Below, piece after piece: positions 45,743 through 54,863 of a DNA stretch of 64,000 nucleotides; position 1 is the stretch's first letter; the number at the start of each line of letters is the position of its first letter. Where the stretch lies: the NCBI RefSeq assembly GCF_038396765.1, contig NZ_CP150096.1, forward strand, positions 3,517,001 to 3,581,000, written 5' to 3'. A program made the translations under genes and the position numbers. The notes under the pieces were generated by a model. The model searched no databases and was not told the DNA's origin. It saw only the letters and a list, made by a program, of their open reading frames with translations. The stretch is from Chitinophaga caseinilytica. Lineage in GTDB: Bacteria; Bacteroidota; Bacteroidia; Chitinophagales; Chitinophagaceae.

Positions 45743-46755
45743 TTACAATGCGGTGAAGAAAGCGGCGGTGTCTACACCGTCTGCATAATCGGTGAGGCGG
45801 GGCGCCTGGGCTTGCCCGAACGCGATGCGGTCTGCTGCTACAATGCACTGCAGGTCAGCATTTTCGGCCAGTTGGGCTTCGAGTTCCCCGCGGTTGCGGT
45901 ACATGCCGTAATGGAGCACGCTGAGGGGGAGAAAACGGATTCGTTCTCGTGCAGCAACAGGTTGTCGTTCGTTTTGAACGGCGCGTTGTTGAGCAGCAGC
46001 AGCGCGAGGTTATAATCGTAATTGTTCTTGTATTTATGATTGTCCATGAGCCAGTCGTATTTTTTGAAGGCGATCATGAGCGGCTCGAAATCGTACCCTT
46101 CCGGCACGAGCACTTTGGTGACGTTGCGGCATCCCAGCCCGAAATAGAGGAGGGCATCGTCTGCCAGGGATTCCAGCTGGGCGGGCGTTTCGGCGCCGGT
46201 AAGCACGGCTACGGACGTGCGGTTGCGGCGGATGATGTGGGGGTATTTGGAGAAATAAAATTCGAAATAACGGGCGGAATTGTTGCTGCCGGTGGCGATG
46301 TAGGCGTCGCAGTCTTTGAGGACGTCCTGGATGGAAGTAAGTTCACCGGCTTCGGGGGACCATTCCGCGATCTTGCCGATGAGGTGGGGGAGCAGCACGG
46401 CGTCTTTGGAAGACAGTTTCAGTTTGATGCGATGGCCGGAAAGGAAGCCCGTGAGCCAGTCGTGGAACCCTACGAGCGGGATGTTCCCCGCGGCCACGAT
46501 GCCCACGGTTTTGGGGGCTTTCGGCTCCCCGAAGCCCGGATATTGCGCCACCCAGGCTTCCAGCAGGGGGCGGCGGAGGAAATTGTCCGCGATCTGGCCA
46601 ACAGCCAGGTCCACGAATTCCGGGATGAACCACCCGTTTTGGCGAAACGCTTTTTCCTTGACCAAACGGAGTTCCTCGCGCTCTTCGTCCGTCCCCTGTC
46701 CGTTCAGATAAGCACCGAGGCGCTCCAATAGGGTGATTTTATTTGTTACATTCAT
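45743..46755 (-). pseudogene. Acyl-CoA reductase (LuxC-like), frameshifted near the C-terminus
   Basis: From ATG 46755 the protein carries the LuxC/aldehyde-dehydrogenase-like pattern: KTVGIVAAGNIPLVGFHDWL, LKLSSKDAVLLPHLIGKIAE, CDAYIATGSNNSARYFEFYF, and the catalytic-Cys strand YFGLGCRNVTKVLVPEGYDF. After HENESVFSP a CCCCC run (minus strand, near 45924-45928) breaks the frame. With one C added it continues LSVLHYGMYRNRGELEAQLA to FFTAL and TAA at 45743, total about 337 residues. It would reduce an acyl-CoA or activated acid to an aldehyde with NAD(P)H. It is divergent from a ferredoxin gene. Confidence 0.88.
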
Positions 46756-46770
46756 CTCCGGGAAAATAAA

Positions 46771-46803
46771 TTGAGTATTTGATTTGAAGATATTTTATTT
46801 TTG
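46771..46803 (+). promoter_or_regulatory. Promoter of the ferredoxin gene
   Basis: TTG at 46771, a 22-base spacer and TATTTTTG at 46796-46803 (exact TAnnTTTG); the ferredoxin ATG is 43 bp on. Confidence 0.55.
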
Positions 46804-46846
46804 GAGCAAAATTAATGGCTTACATCCTAAACAAAAAGTTTACAAT

Positions 46847-47194
46847 ATGGCAATTAAGATAACGGATGAATGTATCAACTGCGGAGCTTGTGAACCCGAA
46901 TGCCCGAATAACGCTATTTACGAAGGCGGCGTGGAATGGGCGCTTGCTGACGGTACCACGGTAAAAGGAAGCTATACTTTGATGGACGGCTCCGAAATGG
47001 ACGCCGACCAGCGGAATGCACCGATTTCGGTAGACACGTATTTTATCGTTCCCAATAAATGCACCGAGTGCCAGGGCTTCCACGAAGAGCCCCAGTGCGC
47101 TGCCGTTTGCCCGGTAGATTGCTGCGTGCCCGACGAAATGTACCAGGAAACGGTAGACGAGCTCATGGCCAAGAAAGCCAAGCTGCACCTGTAG
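46847..47194 (+). CDS. 2[4Fe-4S] ferredoxin
   Basis: 115 residues from ATG 46847 ([20 protein letters not shown]); a 21-residue longer frame has no ferredoxin character. The first cluster motif is C9-x2-C12-x2-C15-x3-C19-P. A second set ([20 protein letters not shown], then DCC) is separated by an insert of about 45 residues and has a longer spacing between Cys 2 and 3, as in YfhL/Allochromatium-type ferredoxins. It transfers electrons at low potential in the cytoplasm. The partner is unknown. It is divergent from the acyl-CoA reductase by 91 bp. Confidence 0.93.
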   Translation: MAIKITDECINCGACEPECPNNAIYEGGVEWALADGTTVKGSYTLMDGSEMDADQRNAPISVDTYFIVPNKCTECQGFHEEPQCAAVCPVDCCVPDEMYQETVDELMAKKAKLHL

Positions 47195-47234
47195 TTTCCC
47201 CGTCAAACCGATATATTTCATTGAAATAATCTTG

Positions 47235-47274
47235 AAAAAGGAAGGATCAGCGTACGTTGGGCCTTCCTTTTTTG
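47235..47274 (+). terminator. Terminator of the ferredoxin gene
   Basis: AAAGGAAGG/CCTTCCTTT stem with T6. It overlaps the -7-like box (TTATTTTG, 47275-47282) that lies 7 bp before ddl. Confidence 0.8.
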
Positions 47275-47289
47275 TTATTTTGCCGAACT

Positions 47290-48288
47290 ATGAAGAAAAA
47301 CATCGCCCTCGTTGCGGGCGGCTATTCCGGGGAATATGTGATCTCCGTCCAAAGCGCCGCCGTGATCGAACGCAACATCGATCCCGCCCTTTACAACGTT
47401 TATAAAATCATCATCACCCGCGACGGGTGGACATATACCGCGCCCGACAACACCATCGTGGAAGTGGACAAGAACGATTTTTCGCTCCATACCGCCGAAG
47501 GCCACATCCGGTTCGACGCCGTGTTTATCGGCATCCACGGTACGCCCGGTGAAGACGGCCGCCTCCAGGGCTACTTCGAAATGCTTGGCATTCCCTTCAC
47601 CAGCTGCGGAATGGTCACTTCCGCGCTCACCTTCAATAAAAGCTACTGCAACAAGGTGGTGGCCGCGCTCGGCGTGGTAAAAGTGAGCAAGTCTTACCAT
47701 ATTTTCCGCGATCAGCCCTATTTCCCCGCCGCCATCCTCAGCTACCTGCGCCTGCCCGTGTTCGTGAAACCGGCAGAAGGGGGCAGCAGCATCGGCATGA
47801 GCAAGGTGAACCATGCGGAAGATCTGGACGAAGCCATCCAGAAAGCATTTAAGGAAGATAGCCAGGTGCTCATCGAAGAATTCATCAAAGGCACGGAAGT
47901 GACCTGCGGCGTATTCCGGAAAAACGGCCAACTGCAGGTGCTCCCGCTCACGGAAATCCGCTCCAGCAAAGAGTTTTTCGACTACGAAGCCAAATATACG
48001 CCCGGGGTGACGAATGAAGTGACGCCGGCCGAAATCCCCGAAGAAGCCGCGGCCCACATCCGCCAGGTAGCCCAGGAGCTGTACAACCGCCTCAACTGCA
48101 AAGGCATCGCGCGGGCAGATTTCATCCTCGAAGAAGGGACGAACGACGTCTATTTCCTGGAAGTGAATACCATGCCCGGCCAGAGCGAAAACAGCCTCGT
48201 GCCTCAGCAGGTTCGCGCCGCAGGCATGACTTTGCGCGAGTTTTACGGCATACTTATTGAAGAGTGCCTTGCTGCTGTTAATAAATAA
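47290..48288 (+). CDS. ddl: D-alanine--D-alanine ligase
   Basis: 332 residues from ATG 47290 (MKKNIALVAGGYSGEYVISV). ATP-grasp enzyme with the family's GxxSxE-like start, FIGIHGTPGEDGRLQGYFEM, VFVKPAEGGSSIGMSKV, the metal and D-Ala loop GIARADFILEEGTNDVYFLE, and VNTMPGQSENSLVPQQ. It joins two D-Ala molecules for peptidoglycan stems. It is followed by a PASTA-domain protein after 15 bp. The usual Lys-Tyr/Phe specificity residue cannot be assigned with certainty. Confidence 0.93.
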   Translation: MKKNIALVAGGYSGEYVISVQSAAVIERNIDPALYNVYKIIITRDGWTYTAPDNTIVEVDKNDFSLHTAEGHIRFDAVFIGIHGTPGEDGRLQGYFEMLGIPFTSCGMVTSALTFNKSYCNKVVAALGVVKVSKSYHIFRDQPYFPAAILSYLRLPVFVKPAEGGSSIGMSKVNHAEDLDEAIQKAFKEDSQVLIEEFIKGTEVTCGVFRKNGQLQVLPLTEIRSSKEFFDYEAKYTPGVTNEVTPAEIPEEAAAHIRQVAQELYNRLNCKGIARADFILEEGTNDVYFLEVNTMPGQSENSLVPQQVRAAGMTLREFYGILIEECLAAVNK

Positions 48289-48303
48289 GCATACTTTGCT
48301 AAT

Positions 48304-49134
48304 ATGAAAATGTTCGATAATATAACGAAACGCTCGTTCTGGTTCAATCTGCTGGTAATCGGCGGCCTGATCATCGTACTGGGCGTGATTTTCTTCCTAT
48401 CCCTCGGTTTCCTCACCCGCCACGGCGAAGAAGTGACCGTTCCCGACGTTCGGGGCAAAAGCATCGAAGATGCCACCAAGTCGCTGGAAGCGCTCGGCTT
48501 CGACGTAGAGGTGCGCGACTCCATATATATCGATACCATGCGGGCGTTGCTCGTGTATGAGCAGACCCCCGAGCGGGGAGACGTCGTGAAAAGCCACCGC
48601 ACCATTTACCTCACGGTGAATAAAGTGGTGCCGCCCATGGTGCCCATGCCCGATCTCGAAGGTTTGACCTACCGCAGTGCCGAAATGACGCTCCGCGCCC
48701 GCAGGCTCAATATCGGCGATACCATCTATCGCCCCGACTTCGCTACCAACACCGTACTGGAACAACTCCTGCACGGCAAGCCCATCAAGCCGGGCACCGA
48801 AATCCCCGAGGGCAGCAATATCACCCTCGTGCTTTCCAGTGGTACCGGCAGCATGGAGAACCCCGTGCCTGAAACCGTGGGCATGACGTATATGGAAGCC
48901 CGCGAAGTGCTCGCCGCCAGCAACCTCATTATCGGCACCGTGCTTATAGATGGCGCCGTGACAGACACCCTCGGCGCATTCGTGTACCGGCAGTCGCCCG
49001 CGCGGCGCAATGGACTGGGCGAGCTGAACCTCATCCGTGCCGGCGAAAGCGTGGACCTGTGGCTGTCTGCCACCAAACCCGTGACGGATTCAACGGCCGT
49101 ACCGCCGCCGGCACAGCCTGCATCCGAAGATTAA
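48304..49134 (+). CDS. Membrane-anchored PASTA-domain protein
   Basis: 276 residues. A cytoplasmic N-terminus and one membrane helix (about 14-36, FNLLVIGGLIIVLGVIFFLS) precede three PASTA domains (about 42-110, 112-180, 183-255), each starting with a VPDVRGKSIEDATKSLEALG-like pattern. PASTA domains bind peptidoglycan or muropeptides. No kinase domain is present, so it is not a PknB-type kinase. It is co-directional with ddl (15-bp gap), which fits a cell-wall role. Confidence 0.88.
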   Translation: MKMFDNITKRSFWFNLLVIGGLIIVLGVIFFLSLGFLTRHGEEVTVPDVRGKSIEDATKSLEALGFDVEVRDSIYIDTMRALLVYEQTPERGDVVKSHRTIYLTVNKVVPPMVPMPDLEGLTYRSAEMTLRARRLNIGDTIYRPDFATNTVLEQLLHGKPIKPGTEIPEGSNITLVLSSGTGSMENPVPETVGMTYMEAREVLAASNLIIGTVLIDGAVTDTLGAFVYRQSPARRNGLGELNLIRAGESVDLWLSATKPVTDSTAVPPPAQPASED

Positions 49135-49135
49135 T

Positions 49136-49143
49136 TAACTTTG
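49136..49143 (+). promoter_or_regulatory. -7 element of the rhodanese gene
   Basis: TAACTTTG, an exact TAnnTTTG, ends 13 bp before ATG 49157; it starts just after the PASTA gene stop. Confidence 0.5.
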
Positions 49144-49156
49144 TAAAAAACCAACA

Positions 49157-49465
49157 ATGGAAAATATTACTGCAGAAGACCTGAAAAAACGTATCGACAG
49201 CGGCGAAAAGCTGAACCTGGTAGACGTGCGCGAACCGCATGAGAACGCCGAGTTCAACATCGGCGGCACCCTCGTTCCCCTCGGCGATATCCGCGCGATG
49301 CAGGTAGACGAGATCGAACCGCTGAAAGACGAAGAAGTGATCGTGTATTGCCGCAGCGGCAACCGCAGCGGGCAGGCAGCCATGATCCTCGAAACCATGG
49401 GCTTCTCCAACGTAAAAAACCTGGTAGGTGGAATGCTGAAATGGCAGGAAACTTTCGGGGCCTAA
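49157..49465 (+). CDS. Single-domain rhodanese-like sulfurtransferase
   Basis: 102 residues: a complete rhodanese domain with LVDVREPHENAEFNIGGTLV and active-site C65 in the loop YCRSGNRSGQ, ending NLVGGMLKWQETFG. It carries sulfur as a persulfide (thiosulfate or other donor to a thiol) or acts as a sulfur carrier in the cytoplasm. Its substrate cannot be determined. It lies 22 bp after the PASTA gene and has its own -7 box and terminator. Confidence 0.92.
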   Translation: MENITAEDLKKRIDSGEKLNLVDVREPHENAEFNIGGTLVPLGDIRAMQVDEIEPLKDEEVIVYCRSGNRSGQAAMILETMGFSNVKNLVGGMLKWQETFGA

Positions 49466-49490
49466 GAGATTTCGGGCACACATGCCCCCG

Positions 49491-49520
49491 GCCGGATGCA
49501 TCGCGCATCCGGCTTTTTTT
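49491..49520 (+). terminator. Terminator of the rhodanese gene
   Basis: GCCGGATGC/GCATCCGGC stem with a 5-base loop and T7; convergent with the RidA operon. Confidence 0.9.
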
Positions 49521-49533
49521 ATGCCCGGATGCG

Positions 49534-49923
49534 TCATTTCACGGGAACGATGGCCGTAGCCTCGATTTCGACGAGGAGGTCGGGGTGGATGAGGGCTTTC
49601 ACCTCCACCATGGTCGTAACCGGCCGGATGCCGCCAAAAAACTCCCCGTGCGCACGGCCGATCTCTTCCCATTTCGATATATCTGTCACGAACATACGCG
49701 TACGCACCACATCGTGCAGCGAAGCGCCTGCTTTCACGAGCGCGGCTTCGATCTTGGCCAGCGCGTGTTTTGCCTGTTCGTAAGGATCGCCCAGGCCAAT
49801 GACTTTGTCCCCGTCCTGCGAAACCGTCCCTGAAACCTCCACCACATTACCGATCCGGACGGCACGGGAATAGCCTACTTTGGCCTCCCATGGAGCGCCG
49901 GAACTAATGTTGAGTCGTTGCAT
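49534..49923 (-). CDS. RidA-family protein
   Basis: 129 residues from ATG 49923 ([20 protein letters not shown]). The RidA/YjgF fold is shown by [12 protein letters not shown], then [40 protein letters not shown], and [20 protein letters not shown] with terminal EATA. RidA proteins hydrolyse reactive enamines/imines formed from amino acids. The R105 equivalent that defines true RidA is not clear here, so another Rid subtype is possible. It is the last gene of the ligase operon (10-bp gap), where it might remove a reactive by-product. Confidence 0.88.
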   Translation of the reverse strand: MQRLNISSGAPWEAKVGYSRAVRIGNVVEVSGTVSQDGDKVIGLGDPYEQAKHALAKIEAALVKAGASLHDVVRTRMFVTDISKWEEIGRAHGEFFGGIRPVTTMVEVKALIHPDLLVEIEATAIVPVK

Positions 49924-49933
49924 ATCGTAGTTT

Positions 49934-51127
49934 TTAGTATTCGAAGAAAGCACTGCTTCCGCCCACCCAATCCTGCGAATCGTTGAAGCTCACACCGATC
50001 ATTTTGCCCTTGCTCAGCCTGGCCAGGTTATGGGCGAGGATGGGAGCCGGCGCGTCTTCCGGCCAGCAATACATGAGCCTGATCTCGCATTTGGCCGGGC
50101 CGGTCGGCGTTTCTACCGCCGGTGCGTACGTCACTTTTTCCTGCAAAATCCAGTTGCCGGGATCGGCGATCTTTTCCAGGTCTTCGGGTGTGGGGTCGAT
50201 GATGACGCCCTGACCGGCGAAGGAAAACAGGGGTTTCAGCACAAACTGGTCCAACTGCTGCGGCAACACGGGGATTTCGTCCAAAAACCAGGCCCGCGGG
50301 GCAAATGGGCCGCTGATGTGCGGCAACAGGTATTTACTGATGCGGTAATACCAGTTGGGGTGCGGCGCCCATTCCACGTCGAAATCCTGCCGCAGATCGA
50401 TGGGGTTGCCCAGTTGTGGCCGCATCTTTTCGAGGTCTTCGAAAATGACACGGTTGTAGATCCGGCTGATGGGGCGCTTCTTTCCATCGCGTTCGAAATA
50501 CAGCTCACGGCCCGACTGTTTTAACTCGGAGACACACACCACCGGGATGCCGAGCATCGCTTCCGTCACCGCAAAATCGATGAGGGTCTTCTGTTGCAGG
50601 GGCAGCACTTCCAGCAAAATCGTTTCTCCGGCCGGCCGGTTTCCGACGATGGTGCGGCGGAGGAGGTCGCGGTAGGAGGCGGAAGTGAGCCCTTTGCCCA
50701 GGTTCTCCAATCCCGAAGGTACGTTCAGGTGCCGCCGGTATGCGGCAGCGAGTTGTTCCTGGAACCCGAACAGGCTAGGGAACCCCTGCAGCTCGATGAG
50801 TTTTGGCGTGAGGGAGCCATCGTCTGCCCGCGTTACGGCGAAATCCACGATGATGAATTGCGGCCGCGCGTTTTCGCCGGGCACGTTATAAGTTTTCGGG
50901 ATCGCCCCGGCCGTGAGGGTTTTGATATCCGGCCGCATGATCACTTTCACAACGGCGTCCCCGGCTTCGAGGAGGCGTTCGGTCAGCAGGCGCGGCACAA
51001 AAACCGGGGTTTCCGCGATGCGGAACGCAGGCTCCACGCCCGTGGATGCCTTGAGGTCCGACAGCAGCGCCTGGTATTGGGCCGGTGAATACGATTGGTT
51101 ATAGGCGAGGCGGATATCGGGGATCAT
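49934..51127 (-). CDS. ATP-grasp-like protein (glutathionylspermidine-synthase-like C-terminus), unknown substrate
   Basis: 397 residues. The last 150 residues have ATP-grasp features: [20 protein letters not shown] (Lys-containing strand and glycine loop), [17 protein letters not shown], and CEIRLMYCW with acidic residues that could bind Mg. The N-terminal 220 residues ([38 protein letters not shown]) are less familiar. The order suggests a circularly permuted ATP-grasp like glutathionylspermidine synthase, making an amide from a carboxylate and an amine. Placement in this class is inference. It lies 11 bp after the amidotransferase gene. Confidence 0.6.
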   Translation of the reverse strand: MIPDIRLAYNQSYSPAQYQALLSDLKASTGVEPAFRIAETPVFVPRLLTERLLEAGDAVVKVIMRPDIKTLTAGAIPKTYNVPGENARPQFIIVDFAVTRADDGSLTPKLIELQGFPSLFGFQEQLAAAYRRHLNVPSGLENLGKGLTSASYRDLLRRTIVGNRPAGETILLEVLPLQQKTLIDFAVTEAMLGIPVVCVSELKQSGRELYFERDGKKRPISRIYNRVIFEDLEKMRPQLGNPIDLRQDFDVEWAPHPNWYYRISKYLLPHISGPFAPRAWFLDEIPVLPQQLDQFVLKPLFSFAGQGVIIDPTPEDLEKIADPGNWILQEKVTYAPAVETPTGPAKCEIRLMYCWPEDAPAPILAHNLARLSKGKMIGVSFNDSQDWVGGSSAFFEY

Positions 51128-51138
51128 GATGATTCGTT

Positions 51139-51948
51139 TTAGGTATGCTGGTATTGCAGCGCCGTTTCGAGGAAGTTGGGCAGCAAGGTATCGTGCGTGC
51201 GCAGGATCTTGTCTGGCTGTTGCAACAGTTCCAGCATGTTTTCGTATTTCTCTTCGCCATGATCGCCCACAACGCGTTTGCGGCAGGCGGGCTGGCGGAG
51301 GTATTTGTGCATCCCTTCGGCATCGGCCTCAGGGTGGAATTGCGTCCCGATCATATAAGGATTGAATCGGATGGCCATGGTTGCCCTTTCCAGGGGAACA
51401 TGCGGCCTTTCCTTTTCGATGGCGAGCACTTCTGCGCCCATGGCCGCAAGGTTGGCTTCGTTCGGCTGGATCACTTGCCAGTGGCGACTGTCAACGATAT
51501 AAAAAGGATCTTCCAATCCAGCGAAGATGGGCTCTTTTTCTCCGGAAGCGGTGAGATGGACGGGGAACACGCCAAAAGCGGGGCTCTTCCGCCGGCAAAC
51601 TTCCCCCAACTGAAAATAACGGCAAACGATCTGGAACGAATGGCAAATGAGGAAAACGTGCTTTTTGGAGCGCCCTTCCTTCCGATTCCAATCCAGCACG
51701 GCGTTCAGCCAACCGAAATAACTGGCTTCCCAGGCGCTGCCGGCGCTGTCGACCGGGCTTCCCGGCCCGCCGGAACTGATGTAAACGTCGTACCCCAGGT
51801 CGGGCACCTTGCCTTGTCCGCGAACGTCGAACTCATTGAGTTGCAACGGTATCTGGCGCGCTTCGGCAAATTGCAGGAGCATTTCCCGGATACAGCGCAT
51901 CCCCTCGTTGGGAACGCCTTCATACAGGTCTAAGACAGCTACTTTCAT
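51139..51948 (-). CDS. Class-I glutamine amidotransferase (GATase1)
   Basis: 269 residues. The glutaminase triad is present: C102 in FLICHSFQIVC (nucleophile elbow), H205 and E207 in GTQFHPEAD. The oxyanion strand is SSGGPGSPVD (58-67). It would release ammonia from glutamine for a partner, or act as a gamma-glutamyl hydrolase. The long N-terminal and C-terminal extensions are unlike GuaA or CarA. The operon context (two ATP-grasp-like ligases and a GCS2 ligase) makes ammonia or gamma-glutamyl chemistry likely. Gap to the GCS2 gene is 10 bp. Confidence 0.88.
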   Translation of the reverse strand: MKVAVLDLYEGVPNEGMRCIREMLLQFAEARQIPLQLNEFDVRGQGKVPDLGYDVYISSGGPGSPVDSAGSAWEASYFGWLNAVLDWNRKEGRSKKHVFLICHSFQIVCRYFQLGEVCRRKSPAFGVFPVHLTASGEKEPIFAGLEDPFYIVDSRHWQVIQPNEANLAAMGAEVLAIEKERPHVPLERATMAIRFNPYMIGTQFHPEADAEGMHKYLRQPACRKRVVGDHGEEKYENMLELLQQPDKILRTHDTLLPNFLETALQYQHT

Positions 51949-51958
51949 TACTGCAAAA

Positions 51959-53062
51959 TTACGCCAGAAAGCGGGATTGTATGTAATCGACTACGGCATT
52001 GAAGTTGTTACCGGATTCTTCGAAGACTTTCAGCTGTTTATCCGCGCCTGTTCCCCCGGAAAGAATTTCCTCCGTTCCCTTCGTGATCACGTCGCGGGTG
52101 CCGAGGTCGTTCACCACATCGTCCACGAAATCAAGCAGTTCGTAAATCAGGGCGCGGGTGTTCACTTCCATTTCCTTCCCGAAATCGATCAGGTTGCCAT
52201 CCAGCCCGTACCGCGAAGCGCGCCATTTGTTTTCGTTAATGAGGGCACGGTTGTAGAGGATGAAATTGAGGTTCTGGGCGCGGAGCTTGTATATTTTGAC
52301 GCAAACCGCCTGGAAAAGCGCGGCCAGCGTGATGGTTTCGCGGACGGTGAGCGGCACGTCGCAAATGCGGAATTCGACGGTGTTGAAGAAAGGATGCACG
52401 CGGAGGTCCCACCAGACTTTCTTCGCATTGTCGATGCAATTGGTTTTAACGAGCAGCTTGATGTAGTTGTCGTATTCTTCGATGCTGGCGAAATAGTCGG
52501 GGATGCCGGTGCGGGGGAATTTATCGAACACCTTCGTTCTGAACGACTTAAACCCGGTGTTCCGTCCTTCCCAGAACGGTGAGTTCGTGCTGAGCGCAAA
52601 CACGTGTGGGAGGAAGTAGCGGACGCTGTTGGCGATGTGGATGGCCATTTCGCGGTTTTCCATGCCTACGTGCACGTGCAAACCGTAGATGAGGTTAGAG
52701 CGGGCGGCGTCCTGCATTTCGTTGACCAGTTCGAAATATCGGGGATGGTCGGTGATGAGCTGTTTTTCCCATTTGGAAAAGGGATGGGTGCCGGAAGCGC
52801 CGATGCTGAAACCGAGGTTTCCGGCGATTTCGTGGATCGTTTTGCGCAGGAGCCAAACGTCGCTCCAGGCTTCGTCGATATTGGCGCAGATCTGTGTACC
52901 TACTTCCACGACGGCCTGGTGCATTTCAGCCTTCACTTTGTCTTTGATGACCTTCTGCGCCTGTTCCACGATTTTTTGTTCATGGGAGCGCAGTTCCCGG
53001 GTTTCGGGGTCCATGACCATGTATTCTTCTTCTATTCCGAGCGTAAAAGCGGCAAAGTTCAT
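51959..53062 (-). CDS. GCS2-family carboxylate-amine ligase (YbdK-like)
   Basis: 367 residues, start MNFAAFTLGIEEEYMVMDPE, the usual GIEEE(Y) start of GCS2 enzymes. Further matches are VVEVGTQICANIDEA, then IGASGTHPFSKWE, YGLHVHVGMENREMAIHIAN, STNSPFWEGRNTGFKSFRTK, and VWWDLRVHPFFNTVEFRICD. The glutamine-synthetase-like fold uses ATP to form gamma-glutamyl or other amides; YbdK has weak gamma-glutamylcysteine activity. No cysteine-specific partner (gshB) is adjacent in obvious form, so the amine is unknown. Gap of 37 bp to the preceding ATP-grasp gene. Confidence 0.93.
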   Translation of the reverse strand: MNFAAFTLGIEEEYMVMDPETRELRSHEQKIVEQAQKVIKDKVKAEMHQAVVEVGTQICANIDEAWSDVWLLRKTIHEIAGNLGFSIGASGTHPFSKWEKQLITDHPRYFELVNEMQDAARSNLIYGLHVHVGMENREMAIHIANSVRYFLPHVFALSTNSPFWEGRNTGFKSFRTKVFDKFPRTGIPDYFASIEEYDNYIKLLVKTNCIDNAKKVWWDLRVHPFFNTVEFRICDVPLTVRETITLAALFQAVCVKIYKLRAQNLNFILYNRALINENKWRASRYGLDGNLIDFGKEMEVNTRALIYELLDFVDDVVNDLGTRDVITKGTEEILSGGTGADKQLKVFEESGNNFNAVVDYIQSRFLA

Positions 53063-53099
53063 GTGTGACGATTGGTTAACCAGAGGTGAAGTTCGTAAA

Positions 53100-54050
53100 T
53101 TATTCGGGATTGCGCGCCGCGGCGCCGGTAACGAAAATGCCCCATCGGAGGTTCATTTCATCTTCACGGGCCGCCATGGCCCTTTCCAGCGCGTATTGGG
53201 CCGAGTGTTCCAGGAACCATTCGAAGTTCTTTGGGCCTACCGATTGCGGATCAGCGTCCGGAGCGGGATTGCAGAAATCGATGGCATAGGGGACGCCGTC
53301 CTGCACGGCAAATTCCACAGTATTGAAATCATATCCCAGCATCCTGTTGAGCGAAATGGTGAATTCCTTGATAAGCGCCGCCAGCGCGGGAGATGGCCGG
53401 AAATTCGCGTTGTACCGTTCTGCATGGGGCAAGCCCGGATGGTAGGGCATGATGTGGACGTGTCTGGCGCCGATGCAAAAGCAGCGGTAATATTCCTCCC
53501 ATTTCACTTCCGCCTGCAGCATCATGGTTTCCCGCCCGGTTTGCTGATGGACGTCGAAGAATTCTTCGCGGGACGAGATGTAGTGTACATCGCGCCAGCC
53601 GCCGCCGGCGTAAGGTTTCATGTAAGCGGGGAACCCCACGTACTTGAAAATCCCTTCCCAGTCCATGGGGAACGCCAGGTTGCGGAACGATCGTGCGTTG
53701 GTATTGTCCGGCTGCACGAAAGCGGGGAGCAGCGCCGTGTTGGGCACGGGGATGTCTAAACTGAGCGCGAGGGCGTTGTTGAAGTATTTTTCATCGGCCG
53801 ACCACCAGAACGGGTTGTTCAGCACCGCCGTTCCCCGGAGCGCGGCGTCTTTGAGCCATGCGCGGTAAAAAGGAACGTCGTGCGAGATGCGGTCTATGAC
53901 AACGGTATATTCCGCCACGCCGCCCTGGACGGCCTTGTCGATCATGACAGATTCGGCCAGCACGTCTGGCCCGCAGATACGGTTCACCCGGTCGATGAAC
54001 GCCTGTGGGAAAGTGTTTTCCTGGCCGTAGAGGATCCCGATTTTCTTCAT
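53100..54050 (-). CDS. ATP-grasp ligase of unknown specificity
   Basis: 316 residues, start MKKIGILYGQENTFPQAFID. The central part has FPAYMKPYAGGGWRDVHYIS (the strand with the ATP-contacting Lys and glycine loop), MMLQAEVKWEEYYRCFCIGA, and FNTVEFAVQDGVPYAIDFCN, where E and D/N bind Mg-ATP, then NPAPDADP. It resembles D-Ala--D-Ala ligase or RimK-type enzymes only in general architecture. It would activate a carboxylate as acyl phosphate and couple it to an amine. It starts 3 bp after the esterase stop. Confidence 0.8.
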   Translation of the reverse strand: MKKIGILYGQENTFPQAFIDRVNRICGPDVLAESVMIDKAVQGGVAEYTVVIDRISHDVPFYRAWLKDAALRGTAVLNNPFWWSADEKYFNNALALSLDIPVPNTALLPAFVQPDNTNARSFRNLAFPMDWEGIFKYVGFPAYMKPYAGGGWRDVHYISSREEFFDVHQQTGRETMMLQAEVKWEEYYRCFCIGARHVHIMPYHPGLPHAERYNANFRPSPALAALIKEFTISLNRMLGYDFNTVEFAVQDGVPYAIDFCNPAPDADPQSVGPKNFEWFLEHSAQYALERAMAAREDEMNLRWGIFVTGAAARNPE

Positions 54051-54053
54051 CCG

Positions 54054-54821
54054 TCAATGTTTTAACAGCGAGAGATAATGCGGCAGCATTTCTTTCCAGG
54101 CGGGCCAGTCGTGGTGCGAATTCGGCCTTACGTCGAGCCAGTGCTGGATATTCTTTTGTTGCAGGATGCCGGAGAACTGTTCGTTCTGCGCCCTGGAAAT
54201 ATCGTGTTCCGCAGCGCCGAGCACGATCCCCATTCGCCAGAGGTCGGGGTGGCTGTTGTCGGGCACGAAGTCCATGGGGTTATGATAGTAGATGTTATCG
54301 TCGTAATGCCCTTCCGCCCGCGCGCGGATGTCGAACAAACCGCTCAGCGAAAAAAGGTACGCTACTGATTCCGGGTGGCGGAAAGCGAAATTGGCCGCAT
54401 GATATCCCCCGAAACTGCAACCACCTACCGCAACGCGCTCGTGGCCGGTTTCCTGCCGGATGCGGGGCAGGAGCTCGTCCATGAGTAGCCCGTCGTACAA
54501 CGCGTGGTTGCGTGCCCGTTCGGAAGGGTGGATGTGGCGGTTGAACCAGCTCGACGCATCGATGCTGTCCGGACAATAAATCCGTACCCGTCCATTTTGG
54601 ACGAACCAGGCTACGGACTCGATCAGCCCGCGGTCCTTGTTTTCGTAATACCGCCCCATGGAAGTGGGGAAGAGGATCAGCGGGTAGCCTGCATGGCCGA
54701 AAACGAGCATTTCAAATTCGCGGCCCAACGAGGGGGATTGCCATTTGTAATAGTTTTCTGTCAATGCTACGGGTTTTACGGATAAACGTTTTCCAGGTAA
54801 AGGAATGGTAAATGTTGGCAT
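54054..54821 (-). CDS. Alpha/beta-hydrolase esterase (PF00756-like)
   Basis: 255 residues, no signal peptide. Nucleophile S136 in G-G-C-S-F-G-G, general base probably H236 or H237 in NSHHDWPAW, and an acid in between (around D208). The N-terminal beta-sandwich-like strands (EFEMLVFGHAGYPLILFPTS) match the putative-esterase family (S-formylglutathione hydrolase, enterochelin esterase). It begins the tight ligase operon and may cleave an ester of the product or precursor. A paralogous-type esterase lies divergent at 55411. Confidence 0.85.
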   Translation of the reverse strand: MPTFTIPLPGKRLSVKPVALTENYYKWQSPSLGREFEMLVFGHAGYPLILFPTSMGRYYENKDRGLIESVAWFVQNGRVRIYCPDSIDASSWFNRHIHPSERARNHALYDGLLMDELLPRIRQETGHERVAVGGCSFGGYHAANFAFRHPESVAYLFSLSGLFDIRARAEGHYDDNIYYHNPMDFVPDNSHPDLWRMGIVLGAAEHDISRAQNEQFSGILQQKNIQHWLDVRPNSHHDWPAWKEMLPHYLSLLKH

Positions 54822-54863
54822 GCGCCGTTCGGTTTTTCACAGGTTAAAGGATACAGGTCCAGC

